DNA from: Bacillota bacterium
GTDB taxonomy: Bacteria; Bacillota; Clostridia; Lachnospirales; Lachnospiraceae
Length of the DNA stretch: 64,000 nt
Direction: 5' to 3'
Assembly (NCBI GenBank): GCA_029226935.1
Contig: JAQXYZ010000139.1
Span: 55,278 to 119,277 of the forward strand
Position 1 is the first letter of the stretch. Each line of letters opens with the position of its first letter. The position numbers and the translations under genes are program-made. This document shows positions 63,697 through 64,000 of this stretch, piece after piece. Below the pieces are notes generated by a model that was not told the origin of the DNA, made no database searches, and worked only from the letters and a program-made list of their open reading frames with translations.

Positions 63697-64000
63697 CTAT
63701 AGCCCATGGAAAACAAAGATTTTTATAATCTTTACAAGCCACTGCACCAATATAACAGTAATCGCCACATACATATAGTATTGTATATGGATTTCACGTT
63801 CCTCTATCGTTTTGCCTATATGCTTTCTGTAAAAAAAGAGAATCATGAAATGAAGATATGCCAGTATACCATAAATAACCGTAGGGTTCAACTGAAAACT
63901 TCTGATAAATTCTCCCTGAAAAAGATAATAGAAGGCCCTGGTTCCGCCGCACCCTGGACAAGGGAGCCCACACATTTTTCGTATTGCACACGCAACAAAT
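63697..64000 (-). CDS. DUF2752 membrane protein (partial, N-terminus outside window)
   Basis: Small membrane protein of unknown function. The open frame continues past the right edge, and residues A-C-A-I-R-K precede the diagnostic G-L-P-C-P-G-C-G-G-T-R-A-F motif. An ATG at 63975 lies inside the conserved region and is therefore probably internal. Two hydrophobic segments follow (I-L-A-Y-L-H-F-M-I-L-F-F and M-Y-V-A-I-T-V-I-L-V). The C-P-G-C-G pair could bind a metal or cofactor. Its stop lies two bases before the DUF3267 start. Confidence 0.85.
   Translation of the reverse strand, partial: FVACAIRKMCGLPCPGCGGTRAFYYLFQGEFIRSFQLNPTVIYGILAYLHFMILFFYRKHIGKTIEEREIHIQYYMYVAITVILVQWLVKIIKIFVFHGL

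Overview
The window looks like a stretch of core chromosome from a low-GC, spore-forming, anaerobic Firmicute of the class Clostridia, most probably Lachnospiraceae. This rests on gene order and family content: rplU-prp-rpmA-obgE-yhbY-nadD-yqeK-rsfS, TIGR03960/TIGR03936/RNase G, rpmB|yloU-fakA-recG, rsmD-coaD|ylbJ, GerW-DUF2953, hisZ-dependent short HisG, and a cobalamin-type MetH without its reactivation domain. No rRNA, tRNA, IS element, prophage or CRISPR array was seen. Almost all genes are on the minus strand. Coding density is very high, and no gene-free gap exceeds about 185 bases.

Layout. 1-4.4 kb: a branched-chain amino acid ABC importer (livJ, attenuator, livH-M-G-F; livF runs off the left edge). 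4.5-9.2 kb: a DUF378 protein, then the ribosome/GTPase operon rplU-prp-rpmA-obgE-yhbY-nadD-yqeK-rsfS, read right to left from a strong promoter and a probable L21 leader. 9.3-13.1 kb: radical-SAM protein, its DUF2344 partner and RNase E/G. 13.1-18.6 kb: histidine operon hisZ-G-D-B-IE, ending in a HisA/HisF-like pseudo-barrel fused to HisIE. 18.6-24.1 kb: recU, two pseudouridine synthases, a YgiQ radical-SAM protein and a HAD phosphatase. 24.1-28.2 kb: sporulation protein YlbJ/SpoVV (plus strand), convergent with a membrane-anchored amidase, then a coiled-coil protein, coaD and rsmD. 28.3-32.5 kb: a topoisomerase pair (probably ParC/ParE). 32.5-38 kb: degV, recG, fakA, an Asp23-family gene, and divergent rpmB. 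38-41.8 kb: a C-terminal J-domain coiled-coil protein, a 45-residue membrane protein, gerW, DUF2953, and an HD-GYP-like protein. 41.7-47.3 kb: cell-wall/division cluster (penicillin-binding transpeptidase, FtsW/RodA, U32 peptidase, zapA). 47.4-49.9 kb: ruvB, ruvA, a Gx transporter and a NusG-II protein, under a promoter carrying a perfect LexA-type box. 50-52.1 kb: histidine phosphatase and a PrsA-like foldase. 52.2-59 kb: leucine/valine/isoleucine genes leuC-leuD, ilvC, two ilvN paralogues and ilvB, with an asparaginase between leuC and ilvC. 59-62 kb: a membrane coiled-coil protein and metH. 62.1-64 kb: a lipoprotein and small membrane proteins DUF4870, DUF3267 and DUF2752 (cut by the right edge).

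How the genes work together. Amino acid supply is the main theme: import of branched-chain amino acids, and synthesis of His, Leu, Val/Ile and Met. The rest covers ribosome biogenesis, DNA repair and recombination (recU, recG, ruvAB, topoisomerase), septal wall synthesis and sporulation. I did not find a clear, wholly undescribed multi-gene system. The most informative leads are the LexA-like box over the ruvAB operon promoter, the catalytically dead HisA/F-like domain fused to HisIE, the tandem non-identical ilvN genes, a sigma-E-like promoter before ylbJ, and an unannotated 45-residue membrane protein in a sporulation neighbourhood. All assignments come from reading motifs by eye. No database search was run.
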